Source of the DNA: Pardosa pseudoannulata
Lineage: Eukaryota > Arthropoda > Arachnida > Araneae > Lycosidae
Reading direction: 5' to 3'
DNA length: 64,000 nt
Assembly: GCA_032207245.1 (NCBI GenBank)
Contig: CM063503.1
Span: 59,134,817-59,198,816, forward strand
Within the stretch, counting starts at the first letter, position 1; each line of letters opens with the position of its first letter. The notes beneath the pieces are model-generated. The model ran no database searches, was not told the origin of the DNA, and saw only the letters and a program-made list of their open reading frames with translations. Below are positions 33,766 through 46,197 of the stretch, piece after piece. A program made the position numbers and the translations under genes.

Positions 33766-34047
33766 TTTATTATTTCTGTTTATTATTTGCTATAGTGTAT
33801 AATATAGAATGGGCATGTGCTTTTACTTTGAAATAAGCTGATGTTTTTATAACATGTCATTTTTAAATTTTGCAAGAGTTGAAAAATAGAAAACAGATAT
33901 AAAAAAAAAATCAGATAGGTTATTTTAGTCCAAACCACACATTTCATATAGTACTTACTCAGAGGCAATCCATTTATTCCTTTAAAATCTATATTAATTT
34001 TTTTAATGATAAAAACTGTTTCTTAAATAAGAAAAACGAAAATTTTC

Positions 34048-35534
34048 CATTGCTACTGGATTTCATAATTACAATTCTCACAGATAATATGGATGTACGT
34101 AATCCTCCAAGAATCCACTCTATGCAGGAGGTCCTTTTCTGATTAGCTCTAATAAATGAAGAAATAAGACTCGAACGCAAATTTTGTATCAATGAATTTT
34201 TTAGATTTTTTTTTCTTAAACAGATATTAATAAAAAATTATAAAATAATTCAGAATGTGTATAAAAAGTAGACTATAAGTGTTACATCTCTATATATCTA
34301 CAAGGAAACTTTAATTTTGAAACTTTAACTATTTTGAATTACAATTATGCTGTGATAAAAAAATTCCTACAAATAGAAAAAAGAAATTTTTTTGTATTTT
34401 TTAAATAGGTTTTTTTTTTCAGTAAAGCAATATTTAAATATTATATTGAACTCTCACAAAACTTATCTTCATTTTCTTTGTTTCTAATCAAAGTTAAACA
34501 TTTCTCTGGCATATACACTTTTATTTAAACCTGTCAAGTATGATCTGAAATATCTTCAATGAATAAATAATTTGAATAATATGGGATAATTTTAAAATGT
34601 ATGTTCATTTTAATGCTTTTATAAAGATTTTATTATTTTTTTTAATATGTAGGTAAAATGTAAAGAGTAATTATATGCTAATTTTAAAGTCTTACAGGCC
34701 AATTGAAGGAAATTAAATTTTGTCTGGTAATACAAATATTTTTCAATATAATTTAATGCTTTTTATTCAGTTTCAAGATTTATAAATGGGTACTTACTAA
34801 TATAAACAGGAAAAAAAATTCAGATTTTTATCTTTAGATAGTTAGACTAGTTTTCAGTCAATTTTAAACATTCCTCTGGCATATATATTTTTATTTAAAC
34901 TTTTCAAATATGATTCAAAATCTCTTGAATGATTAAATAGTATGAATCCATCATACATTTTTCTGTGATTTTCCAGATTTATACTATTATTGATGGTGTA
35001 GACTTTTAAGATGTTGTAGTAGAGTTTTTAAATTCTATAGAACTGAGATTAGATTTTAAATTTTTTAGCAAATAGGCATTTTTTTTCTTTTTCTATCAAT
35101 ATCTCCTTCTGTATCAGTTTCTATAGACTGACTAAGAATTATTATAAATATATACCATAGATGATACCATATAAAAAATTTTTAAGTCTCAAATTTGACA
35201 AATTTGTGTTTACTATAAGCAACACAAATTTTATATTTTTTAGTTGAGTTATGATTATCCAACAATAAATCTATTTTTCCATACCTTAGTTTATTAATTT
35301 ATTTCAAATGAATATCACTGTAAGTATACAGTTGATATTATCAATTTTTATTCAAGGTAGTAATAAACATATCCTTCCCCCTCTTTAAATATTTGGTTAG
35401 AATGAATATTTGAAGACTGCAGTTAAACTGTGTGAGAATTAGAACATTCTTTACTGTTATGTAATAAAATCATTGTTGAGTGTTAAAGACAGTGTGCAAA
35501 CGATAAATCTTATGTCATATCATATTAGATAATA
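34048..35534 (+). repeat. Young 1.49-kb direct repeat, left copy
   Basis: Nearly identical by eye (mid-90s percent) to 39,549-41,035, both beginning 'cattgctactggatttc'. Both contain a decayed SINE family 1 fragment ('atggatgtacgtaatcct', 34,089). It is much less diverged than the A/B duplication. The right copy continues into sequence collinear with copy A, so the left one looks like the extra copy. Confidence 0.85.
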
Positions 35535-35539
35535 TAACT

Positions 35540-37035
35540 TATTTTAATAAAGAACTTATTTTACTGCAATGACTTTGGGATATTTAGAAGCCATACAGAT
35601 TGCAGTTATTAGGTACATATTTCCCGATACACTAATAGGTAAGGGCCCACATGCGTCAACATTAATTTTGTCAAAAACTTCCTACATAAAAAATAGGCAC
35701 AAGTTTCATAGGTGCCTTCTTTTTGTCTTTATTCTTACCCGTTCGTTGACAGGGATCACAACTACGGACATAATTTTCTATATCTCGGTAACATCCTGGC
35801 CAGTAATAGTGTCTGGCTAATCGATCGCCAGTCTTTGTTACTCTAACGTGACTTGCCCAACCATCATGACATAATTCCATAATTTTTTCAAGATACCGAG
35901 TTGGCACTACAATTATCTTGCGTTCTTTGCCTATATGATCTTTATGCACCTTATATAGAATTCCCTTTTAAATGATATATTCTCCTCTTTTCAAACTCTT
36001 TTTATTTTCCATTGCTTGAGACCAGATCGTATCTAGCTTACTGCACCCCCGCTGAGCTTCTTTCAGCTGCTCCGAGGAGCAGTGTATGAGAATTTCCCCC
36101 CGTTCGCCTTCAGTAGGAATGTCCAGGAAGGGATCTTCACTTTCACTCTCGTTCTCCGGGGTTGCGTCATTTTGAAGAATGGGCGGCTCATGGTCATTCA
36201 TCTCAGGGGGAGATCGATTTCTAACTTTAGCCCTCGATACGGCATTTATTTGCTCACAAGTCCAGTTTCCAACCTTCTGTGCAATTAGCTCGGCTGTTTG
36301 GTTTCCTAGTAAATAACGACCTTGATCCAAGGTTTTTTTCTACTACCGCCGCTTTAGTGATTATTTCCCCGAAGGTTCCCTCCAAGTGAACTAGAGCGAT
36401 CGGGAGACATTTATATTGCATATCTAAAGGTTGGCTCACCGAGACTACTTCGCTTGTCCACGTATTTTCTGGAGCATGCATTTTGCAGACTAAATCTATG
36501 GAAGCATCAGTATCCCTCTGATTAGCCGTAGGCTCACCGTTTACCTTTCCTTACCACATATATGGCTCCATTCATTTTTTCACACTACTCTTAAGATCAA
36601 GTTGATTCACAACTTCGGAATTCTTAAATTTTCGGTTAGGACAATTTGGGTCTTATATGACCGAGACCATTACACTCAAAACAACGGAGTGGTCTCCAAC
36701 TCTCAAATTGTCTGTTTCTCTCACCAGGAGAATCTGATCGGGTTTCTCTTTCGGTTCTTTTTCCGGGAACATGTATTCGGGTCTCCCTCACATTCCTCTC
36801 CAAATTGTCCCTACCTTCAATCCATCTACCTAATGCAATTTTTTTTTGCCCCTGAACTTCCTTCCTATCAATTACAATTTTTTTTTTTACATTATGTCTA
36901 ACAGACTCATATTTATTTAGTTTCTCTGCTAGCTAAAAAGGGTCTGTTATTTCACCCAAAATATCCAAAAAATGCTCCTTGACGTCTGCACTAACCTTCT
37001 TTTTAGGACAGTCATCGTAATTTTTGCTCAACATA
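35540..37035 (-). pseudogene. Gypsy-type gag-PR-integrase remnant (Gmr1-like order)
   Basis: Reading down the minus strand, a gag piece MLSKNYDDCPKKKVSADVKE (from 37,034) and KLNKYESVRHNVKKK come first. Next is a decayed zinc-knuckle region and LRIPKL, then a protease with RDTDASIDLVCK (about 36,475-36,515; DTG changed to DTD). A linker of about 120 residues follows (TAELIAQKVGNWTCEQINAV, then an acidic stretch). The integrase zinc domain is next: IMELCHDGWASHVRVTKT, YYWPGCYRDIENYVRSCDPC (H-H-C-C, about 35,750-35,880). The start of the catalytic core, INVDACGPLPISVSGNMY (about 35,600), comes last, and it stops at 35,545. No RT or RNase H lies between protease and integrase. Frame breaks near 36,330 and 36,540 show it is dead. 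Confidence 0.8.
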
Positions 37036-37129
37036 TTTCAGTTCCCAAATTACTAGGAGTAGGGGATACAGCATTAGTAATATGAAGATACCCGGGAACA
37101 TTAACAGGTCATATGTCAGGATTCGTCAT

Positions 37130-37960
37130 AGCTGAAGTAGAGGGAATTGCTATGGATAATTTTGAATTAGAATTATGCTGTTGGATTCAGGCATAGAACA
37201 AAAGTGGAGCAGGTATAAATGCTGGTTTAGCTTGAAGGAGTTTTTTGGTGTTTGTAATTTCTTGGATGTTTACTTCAGTCTTTGTAATAAGCTGTGTGTT
37301 TTCCTCCACATTTAGCACAATGGAAATTTGAAGGATCATTAACGAACAATGAATTCGTTTTTGGAGTTCACCATATTTTAAGCCTTTTAGTGTTAGATTA
37401 CATGTTATGCTTGAGTGATCATATTGCTAACACATATAGCACTGCGAAACGCTCTTCGCCGTATAAGGCTAAAACGAGATCGACTGGAAATTAGTTGTTT
37501 TAATATTATGAATATTTTCATTAGAAAAAGATGGTCTTAAAGTACGTATAAATGAGGGAATAGGCTGCTTTATTCTTCTATGAGTGAAATATACAATTTT
37601 ATTGGGTTCAAAGCTGTTGTTTTCTCTGAGAATGAAATCAATAGCTTCAGCTCAGTGAAGACAGGAAGTCCACGAAGAATGAACATAAAAGATTTAGCCT
37701 ATTTAAGTTTAACCGAGCGAACCGGAATATTTTTATCAGTGAGATATTTTTGTACTCTTGTAAAAAAACCCACACATTCATTAAAAACTTTAATTCGGCT
37801 CCCTACAAATAAGGTCAGATTGTTATCAGAAATATTGTTTATATTAGTTAGAACACTTGTACAATTTTTGATAATCTCAAAAAGTAGTTGACAAGGGTTC
37901 TACATTCGCCTGATTGGTAGTATTAATATTAGTACTAACACTAGACAACACATCTTCATA
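37130..37960 (-). pseudogene. LINE ORF1 remnant (Jockey-type PRE_C2HC + CCHC)
   Basis: On the minus strand, with frame jumps: YLTDKNIPVRSVKLK, AKSFMFILRGLPVFTE, IVYFTHRRIKQPIPSF, IHNIKTTNFQSISF, then knuckle 1 C-x2-C-x4-H-x4-C in QCYMC(stop)QYDHSSITC (about 37,395-37,437), and a later knuckle CAKCGGKHTAYYKD whose last Cys codon is now TGA (about 37,270-37,315). The arrangement (PRE_C2HC-like domain, then knuckles, then HPRNYKHQKTP) is that of Jockey-group ORF1/gag proteins. ORF2 is not present here. Confidence 0.7.
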
Positions 37961-39545
37961 CTCCATTTTTTCCGCGAGAGCAGAGAACAAATATTTTAGA
38001 GGAATAGTTTCAGAGGTATAGCTATGTTCCAAAGACGCTTTAAGTTTTGAAACCCCGATTTAAATGTGATTCGAGGCATTTCTAGCTAAATGGATATTAT
38101 ATTTATTAATTTCATAATTGATATTCTGTGAGTATAGAAATATTTTGAATAAAACATGATTAATAAAAGAAAAATAATTCCTACCGGTAGTATTAAGCAC
38201 TTCAATCAACGATATTTAAAAAATACATTACCTTAGAGTCTTGGGATCATCCAGGATATGAGGTACTCAGTTGCCAAATAAAATCTAAGTAATCACTAAT
38301 AAAAGTATTTAACTCCCAGTGTTTATCATAATTAATTTCAAGGGAAGGTAACAGCGTATCGAACAAAAAGACGATTTCCGTAAATTTCGGATCCACATCC
38401 ATATTCTTTTCTTTTTTTTTTAGGATCAGCTTTGATAATAAAACAAGGGGTAATCCCACAACGCAACATTTGTCTTTAAAAAACACAGATTTTTTTTTTT
38501 TTTTTTTTTTTTTATCGAGATATTTATATTAGGCTATGCATCCGAAGATCTGGAAGGAGACATTGTGATCGTCACAGTCAAATTTTATGGTTTGAGTTTA
38601 CATCAAGTATTCGGGTAAATTCGCAAAGCGGGAGTCAATCAAATACAATAACTTGAAAAATATTACTTTAATTGTAATATTTATGATCTCTTTGGGATAT
38701 CTATGTTATGGCGCGCGAAGAAAAAACTCTTCCACTGACGAAGATATATCGCCAGAATAGGATTTTAATACTATTATCACGATACATAAATTCTATAAAT
38801 ATTTGTTGATATACTGAAAAACGGTCTGGCCGTACTGGTTTGTAAATTTTTTAAAATCTCCAGAGAAGCAGTGCTGGTAACCATGAAGCATCATGGTTTG
38901 CTGTCAAATATATGACAGTTTTCATTCATTTAGAATGTCAATTACAAAGGGAATTTAAAAGAAAATAATGTCATTATGGCTTGATAAATTAATAATTTAT
39001 TCAGACCCATTTTTAATTAAAAGGAATAAAGTGGTAAAGCATATGAATTAATATAATATTTGTGACTTTTATATGAGTCATTCAAGATAGATAAATCTTG
39101 ATTGAATGATTCATACAGAGTAAAAAGTCTTCTGAACATAATATTTATTGTTGTTTACTTGGGATTAGTGAGTGGCTCTTGTTTGTTTTCATTTTATGGT
39201 CTACCTCTTACTATTGTATTAAAAAAGAATCTGTTACTTAGATGTTGAATCAATTACTACTAGTTCTGGGGGAAGAGGAGGACTTGGGTTTCGGCAGGAT
39301 TGGCGATCTTCTGTAGTGTGATTTAATTTTAAATAAGATTTATAATTTAAATGACTATTAAGCAAGTAAATTTGGGCTAGAATAGTTTCTGATAGACCGT
39401 CGATTTTACACTATTTTGACCATATGTATTATTTTTTAAAACTTAAAAAATATAATTACTAAAACATTAAACAAATATAAAATTTTTACATGTGATTATT
39501 TTACACGTCAGTATATATACTTTGTATTACGGTACGCAGGCAACT
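37960..39545. other. Spacer with T-run, nothing firmly recognised
   Basis: A 79-codon minus frame (38,247-38,486) and the fragment SALAEKMEYEDVLSSVSTNI (about 37,930-38,000) might belong to the N-terminal part of the LINE ORF1 but were not identified. A T-run occupies 38,490-38,513. The rest (38,520-39,545) is AT-rich without features. Confidence 0.4.
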
Positions 39546-39548
39546 AGG

Positions 39549-41035
39549 CATTGCTACTGGATTTCATAATTACAATTCTCACGAGATAGTATGGATGTAC
39601 GTAATCCTCCAGAATCCACTCTAAGCAGGAGGTCCTTTTCTAAATAGCTCTAATAAATGAAGAAATAAGACTCGAAAGCAAATTTTGTTTCAAGGAATAT
39701 TTTAGATTTTTTTTTCTTAAACAGATATTAATAAAAAATTATAAAATAAATCAGAATGTGTATAAAAAGTAGACTTTAAGTATTACATCTTTATATATCT
39801 ACAAGTAAAATTTAATTTTGAAACTTTAACTATTTTGAATTACAATTATGCTGTGATAAAAAAATTTATTACAAATAGAAAAAAGAATTTTTTTTTTTTT
39901 TGTATTTTTTAAATAGGTTTTTTTTTTTAGTAAAGCAATATATAAATATTACATTGAACTCTCACAAAACTTATCTTCATTTTCTTTGTTTCTAATCAAA
40001 GTTAAACATTTCTCTGGCATATACACTTTTATTTAAACCTGTCAAGTATGATCTGAAATATCTTCAATGAATAAATAATTTGAATAATATGAGATTATTT
40101 TAAAATGTACATTCATTTTAATGCTTTTATAAAGATTTAATTTTTTTTTTTTTTTTGTAGGTAAAATGTAAAGAGAAATTATATGCTAATTTTAAAGTCT
40201 TACAGGCGAATTGAAGGAAATTAAATTTTGTCTGGTAATAAAAATATTTTTCAATATAACTTAATGCTTTTTATTCAGTTTCAAGATTTATAATGGGTAC
40301 TTACTAATATAAATAGGAAAAAAAATCATATATGTATCTTTAGATAGTGACTAGTTTTCAGTCAATTTTAAATATTTCTCTGGCATATATATTTTTATTT
40401 AAACTTTTCAAATATGATTCAAAATCTCTTGAATGATTAAATAGTATGAATCCATCATACATTTTTCTGTGATTTTCTAGATTTATACTATTATTGATGG
40501 TGTAGACTTTTAAGATGATGTAGTAGAGTTTTTAATTTCTATAGAACTGAGATTGGATTTTAAATTTTTTAGCAAACAGGCATTTTTTTTCTTTTTCTAT
40601 CAATATCTTCTTCTGTATCAGTTTCTATAGACAGACTAATAATTATTATAAATATATACCATAGATGTTACCATATAAGAAATTTTTAAGTCTCAAATCT
40701 GACAAAGTTGTGTTTACTATAAGCAACACAAATTATATATTTTTTAGTTGAGTTATGGTTATCCAACAATAAATCTATTTTTCCATACCTTAAGTTACTA
40801 TATTTCAAATGAAAATCACTGAAAGTATGCAGTTGATATTATCAATTTTTATTCAAGGTAGTAATAAACATATTCTTCCCCCTCTTCAAATATTTGGTTA
40901 GAATGAATATTTGAAGATTGCAGTTATACTTTGTGAGAATTAGAACGTTCTTTACTGTTAAGTAAAAAAATCATTGTTGAGTGTTAAAGACAGTGTACAA
41001 ACGATAAATCTTATGTCATATCATATTAGATAATA
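39549..41035 (+). repeat. Young 1.49-kb direct repeat, right copy; start of collinear copy B
   Basis: Partner of 34,048-35,534. Beyond 41,035 the sequence carries on collinearly with copy A (6,370 onward), which marks this copy as the one in ancestral position. Confidence 0.85.
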
Positions 41036-41199
41036 ATAATTAGAAGAAAATTTTGTGTGTATTCCTTCTATGTAAAATGACAAGACAGTAAATTTTATAC
41101 CTTTTTATTCATATTTATCGTGTCATAATTTAATAATTTTAAATGTAAACTTTTTTAAAAGTACATAGTGTAATATTTGTAATTTGTACTTAAGGGTAG

Positions 41200-41375
41200 A
41201 GGTATTATTGATTCTAATACTTTAATGATTTTTGAAGCAACAAAAGCTACCAAGGGTCATTTATCTGGTAGTTTTTCTGATCCGGACTCGGATAGCAGTA
41301 AAATCTGAAAAATGTCCAGGAAACAATATACAAAATGTAAGAAATATTTCATAGAATTCTGCATAGTATGTTATG
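41200..41375 (+). other. Candidate exon relic, copy B
   Basis: Counterpart of 6,540-6,709. An AG (in 'tacttaag') precedes a frame RGIIDSNTLMIFEATK to SDPDSDSSKI, then TGA at 41,306-41,308 where copy A has AGA, then KMSRKQYTKCKKYF. GTATGT follows at the place of a possible donor. If it was ever coding, this copy is broken. Confidence 0.25.
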
Positions 41376-41649
41376 CAGTATAATTTTGTTTTTATAAGAC
41401 CTTCATCAAAATTTCTTATTGCTGAAAAAATTTTATAATGAAATATATTTTTTATCATCTGTTGAATATTTTCTTATGTATTGATAGAAATGGATTAAAT
41501 GAAGAATTAGCATGTAATTTTTTTTAGTCTATTTTTATACATTGTGCTTTGATATTTTTTAATTTTTGTCTGCCTAAACAGTGTTTAGCACAGTTTCTGA
41601 ATAAAGTTAAATATTTTTAAGTTTCTGGCCCTGGTATATCTCAAAAGAA

Positions 41650-42205
41650 AAATAATAGTAATATCAATTTCTTTCAAATATAAAGTAATTACCAAAATTA
41701 TCTTACTTAAAACATTTTTCAAAGTGGAAAAGTATTGTAAAACGGGACTAGTATCCAAGAGAGGTATAATGGCTCACTCTTAATATTTTCAAAAACTTCT
41801 ATAATTTTCTTAACCCTGCCATGAAGTAGTTGCTATTCTCTCTTAAAACGAGTTCATTCCCAGGTACCTTTTATTCTGGATTTTTCACTGTTAAAGTCAA
41901 TAAGAATTTATTATATAGAAAATATGATTTTTATCATTGAAAACTCCAAACTGAAGAAGTGTGCTTTTAATAATAGCACAGTATTATGTTTAATCTAATA
42001 TGTTTATATCTACAACATAACACTTTAAACATCATCCTTTATTATTATAATATTTTATTACTAATTATTTAGCTCTTAATAATGTATTATTATAATTATA
42101 AAATGTCTGAAATATAAGGATAGGATTCTATGTTAAAAGTATACTTATGAATTGTAGGAAAAAAATTATAAATACCATACACCAACAGAAGCTTAACATA
42201 AAATT
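41650..42205. other. Copy-B-only AT-rich joint
   Basis: This stretch replaces the 8.3 kb copy-A-only block. No repeat ends or frames seen. Confidence 0.45.
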
Positions 42206-42247
42206 CATTCACATACATAATTTTCAAATAATATTCTTTTAAAGGTA

Positions 42248-42253
42248 TTTATT
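42248..42253 (-). terminator. Poly(A) signal of ZF-B
   Basis: AATAAA on the minus strand in 'ggattaataaata', the same context as in ZF-A, about 130 bp past the stop. Confidence 0.55.
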
Positions 42254-42380
42254 AATCCAATAATCATTGGATGAAAACTTTTGTATAAGAATTACCATTA
42301 CCATACTTCAAAATTTACTACATCAATTAGAAAAAAAAAATTCTTTCAATTCATATTACATCTGATCTTTCTTTTGAAGC

Positions 42381-42926
42381 TTAATTTTCTTTTTTTGGAG
42401 CCTCTTTCAACTTCTTCTCATTTCCATACTGCTGAAAATGCTCTTCAGCTAAATCGGGATCTTCAAAACAGGCATCACATGCAGTGCAAAAAATAAGATA
42501 TCCTTTTGATGCTTTTTTATATTCGATAGCAACCACTCTATTGTAGTCCGATAACATCTTGTTAATTCTTCTTTCCATTTCCTCACACTTAGGAAGAACT
42601 TCTGTTGAAGTAGAACTGAGACTGTCCAGTTTATGGATACACTGCTCTAACATTTTTTCAAATTCTCTAGCTTCTTTCACTAAATCTTTTTCTACAGTCC
42701 CTATGTTAACTTCTTTTCGTCCTCTTCCATAAATGTCCATTTCTGATGGTCCATACTTTTCACAGTCGAATGAACTGTACTGTGCTTCATCATTCTTCAA
42801 GATATTAGTTTTGTGAACTTCACTTATTAAATGTTCCTTATACTTTTGCTCTTCAACAAAACAGACACTACACTCATCGCAAAAGAAAATGTTTTCTGTT
42901 GGAGGAGTCTTCTGACAGGTGGCCAT
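42381..42926 (-). CDS. Zinc-finger protein ZF-B, paralogue of ZF-A (coding exon)
   Basis: 181 residues when started at the ATG after the conserved acceptor (an in-frame ATG four codons upstream lies in the intron side). Finger 1 is complete: C16-x2-C19-x12-H32-x5-H38, with FFCDECSVCF like FFCNECSICF of ZF-A. Conserved blocks follow: CEKYGPSEMDIYGR, GTVEK, KASKGYLIFC. Finger 2 has C147, C150 and H163 but the fourth ligand is Tyr167 (QQY instead of QQH), so zinc binding there should be weakened or lost. A one-base insertion near the end creates a TAA and removes the last eight or so residues present in ZF-A (KPQMKDKM). By eye the proteins are a little over half identical, with in-frame length changes. 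It is probably expressed, but may be diverging or decaying. Confidence 0.7.
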   Translation of the reverse strand: MATCQKTPPTENIFFCDECSVCFVEEQKYKEHLISEVHKTNILKNDEAQYSSFDCEKYGPSEMDIYGRGRKEVNIGTVEKDLVKEAREFEKMLEQCIHKLDSLSSTSTEVLPKCEEMERRINKMLSDYNRVVAIEYKKASKGYLIFCTACDACFEDPDLAEEHFQQYGNEKKLKEAPKKEN

Positions 42927-42939
42927 CTGGAAGAACATA
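42927..42939 (-). promoter_or_regulatory. Splice acceptor just before the ZF-B start codon
   Basis: The minus strand reads 'atgttcttccag' before ATG, the counterpart of the ZF-A acceptor at 16,098. Confidence 0.6.
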
Positions 42940-43788
42940 AAACAATATTAAAACATGAGAAATTTTCTTATGTTCTAAAAATTTTATTTTAATTACCTAG
43001 ATTTTGTGGACTAACAGAAAACACTCTAATATACCAATATAGGATAAATAAAATAAGAAAAATGATGCTATTACAATGAAAATAAATAATAGTATTAATT
43101 CTAATTAAATTTCATTTAAGCCAGAATATTTCTTCAAATTTCCTTCTTCTCAATGTACAATAAAATTTAATTATTCTATTAAAATTTTGAGAATTCTTAA
43201 CTATGTAAGTCCTGGACAAGTGACAAGTTTCTTTGCGTGTGATATGGATATGTGTATGGGCCTTCTACTAAAAATAGGCAACAAGTTTGCGTTTAAAGAA
43301 ATCAACTGCCTAAATTATTATCGATACAATTCTATGTTAAAAACAAGTATTATATAGACAAAAAGTATTGCCATTAAAAAGGAAATCAAGATGACAAATA
43401 CATGTATATAAGATGCAACAATCACTATGTACATGACTTTAACTAATCATAATGTCAGATCTAACAATTTGATCAGTATCTCAAAAGACTAGAGATTAAA
43501 AATTTTTTTTTTTTTCAAAATTTTTCTTTAACCATCAGTATATTTTAAGAGTGATAAATTGATTCCATAGTTTATATTTATGTTAGAATTGTCTAACATA
43601 AATACTTAACATACAATAACGTATCATCTAGTTTTAAGTATTTGTGTCTATTTTCACACTTATAAAGTTTTCTTCACACTTAAAAATTCATCTGTCTGAA
43701 GATGTTTCACTCAAAAACCCACCACTAAATGAAGTATACTAGTATATTCTACACCTTCTATAAATTTCAAACGTAGTCCACAATTTAG

Positions 43789-43811
43789 AAAAAAAAAAAA
43801 AAAAAAAAAAA
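43789..43811 (+). repeat. A-run
   Basis: About 23 consecutive A, absent at the matching position in copy A (near 17,145). Confidence 0.9.
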
Positions 43812-44494
43812 GACAACTTTCAGCCCTTTTACTAACAGCTGTTCCTGAAAAATTTATAAGAAATTCAATTATTACAATATAAAAAATATTGTACATCATA
43901 AATTAATCTCTTTTTCCATTTATTTTACAATTTGTACATCCAATATAAAATATTCTCTCAATTTCAAGAGCATAGTGTACCTTTAGACTAAAAATCTTTA
44001 AAACATTCTTTTTTTGTTTCATCTTAAAACTAACATTTCTACTCATTTTAAAAATGTTTATATATTGTTCTAGCTTTAAAAATATTGTTTGGTTTTTTCA
44101 AATTACCATGTTTTGAAAATAAATCCTGTTAAAATATAATCCTGGGCATGATTTTTCATAACACTCATAAAATAAACAGTAGTTAAAATTGTCAACAAGA
44201 GGGGCACGTTATTAATCAGTGGCTGAGTGCAAGGAAGAATTTTTCTAAGACTAATTGTGATTAAACAATACAATTTTGTTTCCAATATGCATACATATAT
44301 ACATATATATTTGCATATTTGTGTGTATCAAATAACAATTCTTTGCAGGAATAGTTATGCATCTCTAACAGAATAGTAAAAAATGAATGTGGGAAGTTAG
44401 TTTAGCTTAATCTACAAGAAGTTATTGCAGGAGTGAAGAGTGTAGATTATAAAATTACTGAGAAATGTGTTCTAATGCTCTGTGAGCAGGCTAC

Positions 44495-44659
44495 ATGGAC
44501 AAGAAGAACTTGTTTAAGGTCAGCTCTAATGCTCAATTGACAGGTTTGGGTCATTTTGGTTGTAAATGGAGGAATTGGAGTAGCAAAAAATTCAGGCCAG
44601 AATTCAGAATCGAAATTTGTGATGTTCCAGAAGTCACCACTGCTGTATTAGAATAAATA
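44495..44659. other. Copy-conserved frame segment in the ZF-B intron
   Basis: Counterpart of 17,832-17,978. Plus strand: ATG at 44,495, frame MDKKNLFKVSSNAQLTGLG to DVPEVTTAVLE, stop 44,654-44,656, with AATAAA overlapping. The minus strand also has an open frame here (SSGDFWNITNFDSEFWPEFF). It is too short and of uncertain strand to call a gene. Confidence 0.25.
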
Positions 44660-45750
44660 TTTTTTTTTCATTTTTTAATGCTTTTTTGACATCATTAAAT
44701 GTATTTCTTGAACCTGAATAAAATTTTCTTCTCCAGGAAGAAATTTTAATTGTGCATTAATAATTAAGTCTTTTGCTGATAACAAGCTCTAGTGTTCCAG
44801 CTAGAAAAATCAACATAAACCATGTTTTATTGTGGAGTAATCACAATAGTTGTTCTTTAATATGAATTGAGAGAAATGCATCAAATAAAAACAAATGCAG
44901 TTCAATAATCTGCAAAATATCTTTTCAAGTAGACATATTAGAAATTAACTTTTATATCAGGGATCTACTTGAATCAGCCTGTCATGGATATAATTAATAT
45001 CCTAACTGATGTTTAACAAATGACAGAAGATATATGGTTTTGTTGAATCACTCATATATATGTATGTGTATATTTATAAGGATACACACACATATTTAGA
45101 TTTTACATGTATGTGCACTTGCTTTAGATAATGTGAAGCAAAAATAAATTTCTGGAAAAGTATTACTGTGAATATTAATTAAACCAGCTAAAAGTCTTCT
45201 GCTTCTTCTTAGTAAGAATATCCCAACGAGTGGAACACATCAAGGGAAAAAACTCTAAAATAAATTCGCTAGGTCTTTACTGTGTCGGTGTGCAAAGCGG
45301 TTCGATGTACTTTTCCTTCCCCCATTTTTCAGCTGAAATGGAATACGGGAAACCCACCCTTGTTTATTGTTGCTTTACTTCCGGCTATAAATAGTTCTCC
45401 TCCCAGAGGGACTGCCCCGAAGGTGTTCCATTGTAACCCGATGCATGAGAAAGTACTATAGTCTTATCTATCGGTTTGACCCAAACGGGGTCTTTCTGTG
45501 AAGCTGTTTGCCTATGAGTTAAAAATTGCTTTGGGTCATTTGTTTTTCAAAGAAGTTTTTAGGTTAAGTGTGCACAAATGCCTTTAGAAAATATTTCTGT
45601 TACTGCAGCAATGTAGTTTTAAAATTCTTATATGAATTTATTAAGAGCCATGTGTCTTTATAGTTTACTAATTTTCATCAGTTTTTATCGGGTACTGAAA
45701 CTGAATTATGAAAATTTCTCTAGTTTGAGAGAAAATGTAATAGGGTAGGA

Positions 45751-45845
45751 CGCCGGCCGAATGGGTAGGGCACTGCACTTCGGAACTGGAATTCATGGGC
45801 TTGAATCCCACTGATGGTATCCCAATGATGACTTATTTGCATTTT
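45751..45845 (+). mobile_element. SINE family 1, truncated
   Basis: Head 'ccggccgaatgggtagggca' (A-box), 'ggcttgaatcccactg' (B-box), then 'atggtatcccaatg'. The 3' half is missing. Confidence 0.7.
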
Positions 45846-46197
45846 TTTAAAACTATAGAGCTAATAAAATAATTGAAAACAAAACTCTAGTTAAAAATAA
45901 AAACCTTTTAAGTTATGCTATTAGTACCCACACTGGATGGGGGGGAGGAATTTTTCTGGGTGGCTCTTCAGTTGGGAATGGGAGAAAAATATTATTATAT
46001 TAAAATTAAGCAGCGAATTCATCGAAATTTACACATATTGATTTAGTTATTTATTTATTGCTAAATATTGATCGTTCCTATTTATATAATTCATATTTAA
46101 AAGCTAAAGATATTTGTAATCATTAATTTACTATATTAATTTATTTAAAAGTTGTGCATAAGAATTTGTTTCTTTTACTATAAATGATATGATTTCT

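Larger units (their letters stand above)
42205..45220. repeat. Segmental duplication copy B, ZF-B 3' half
   Basis: Collinear with 15,350-18,500 and then 21,290-21,424 of copy A, skipping the inverted-repeat retroelement. It therefore supplies the empty site of that element. Confidence 0.88.

Noticed and set aside
36602..36901. 99-codon plus-strand frame at 36,602-36,901
   Set aside because: It is the antisense of the gag/zinc-knuckle part of the gypsy relic.
34048..41035. The 1.49-kb repeats as LTRs of a large gypsy element
   Set aside because: They contain a decayed SINE and DNA collinear with copy A, and the retroelement pieces between them come from at least two unrelated families.
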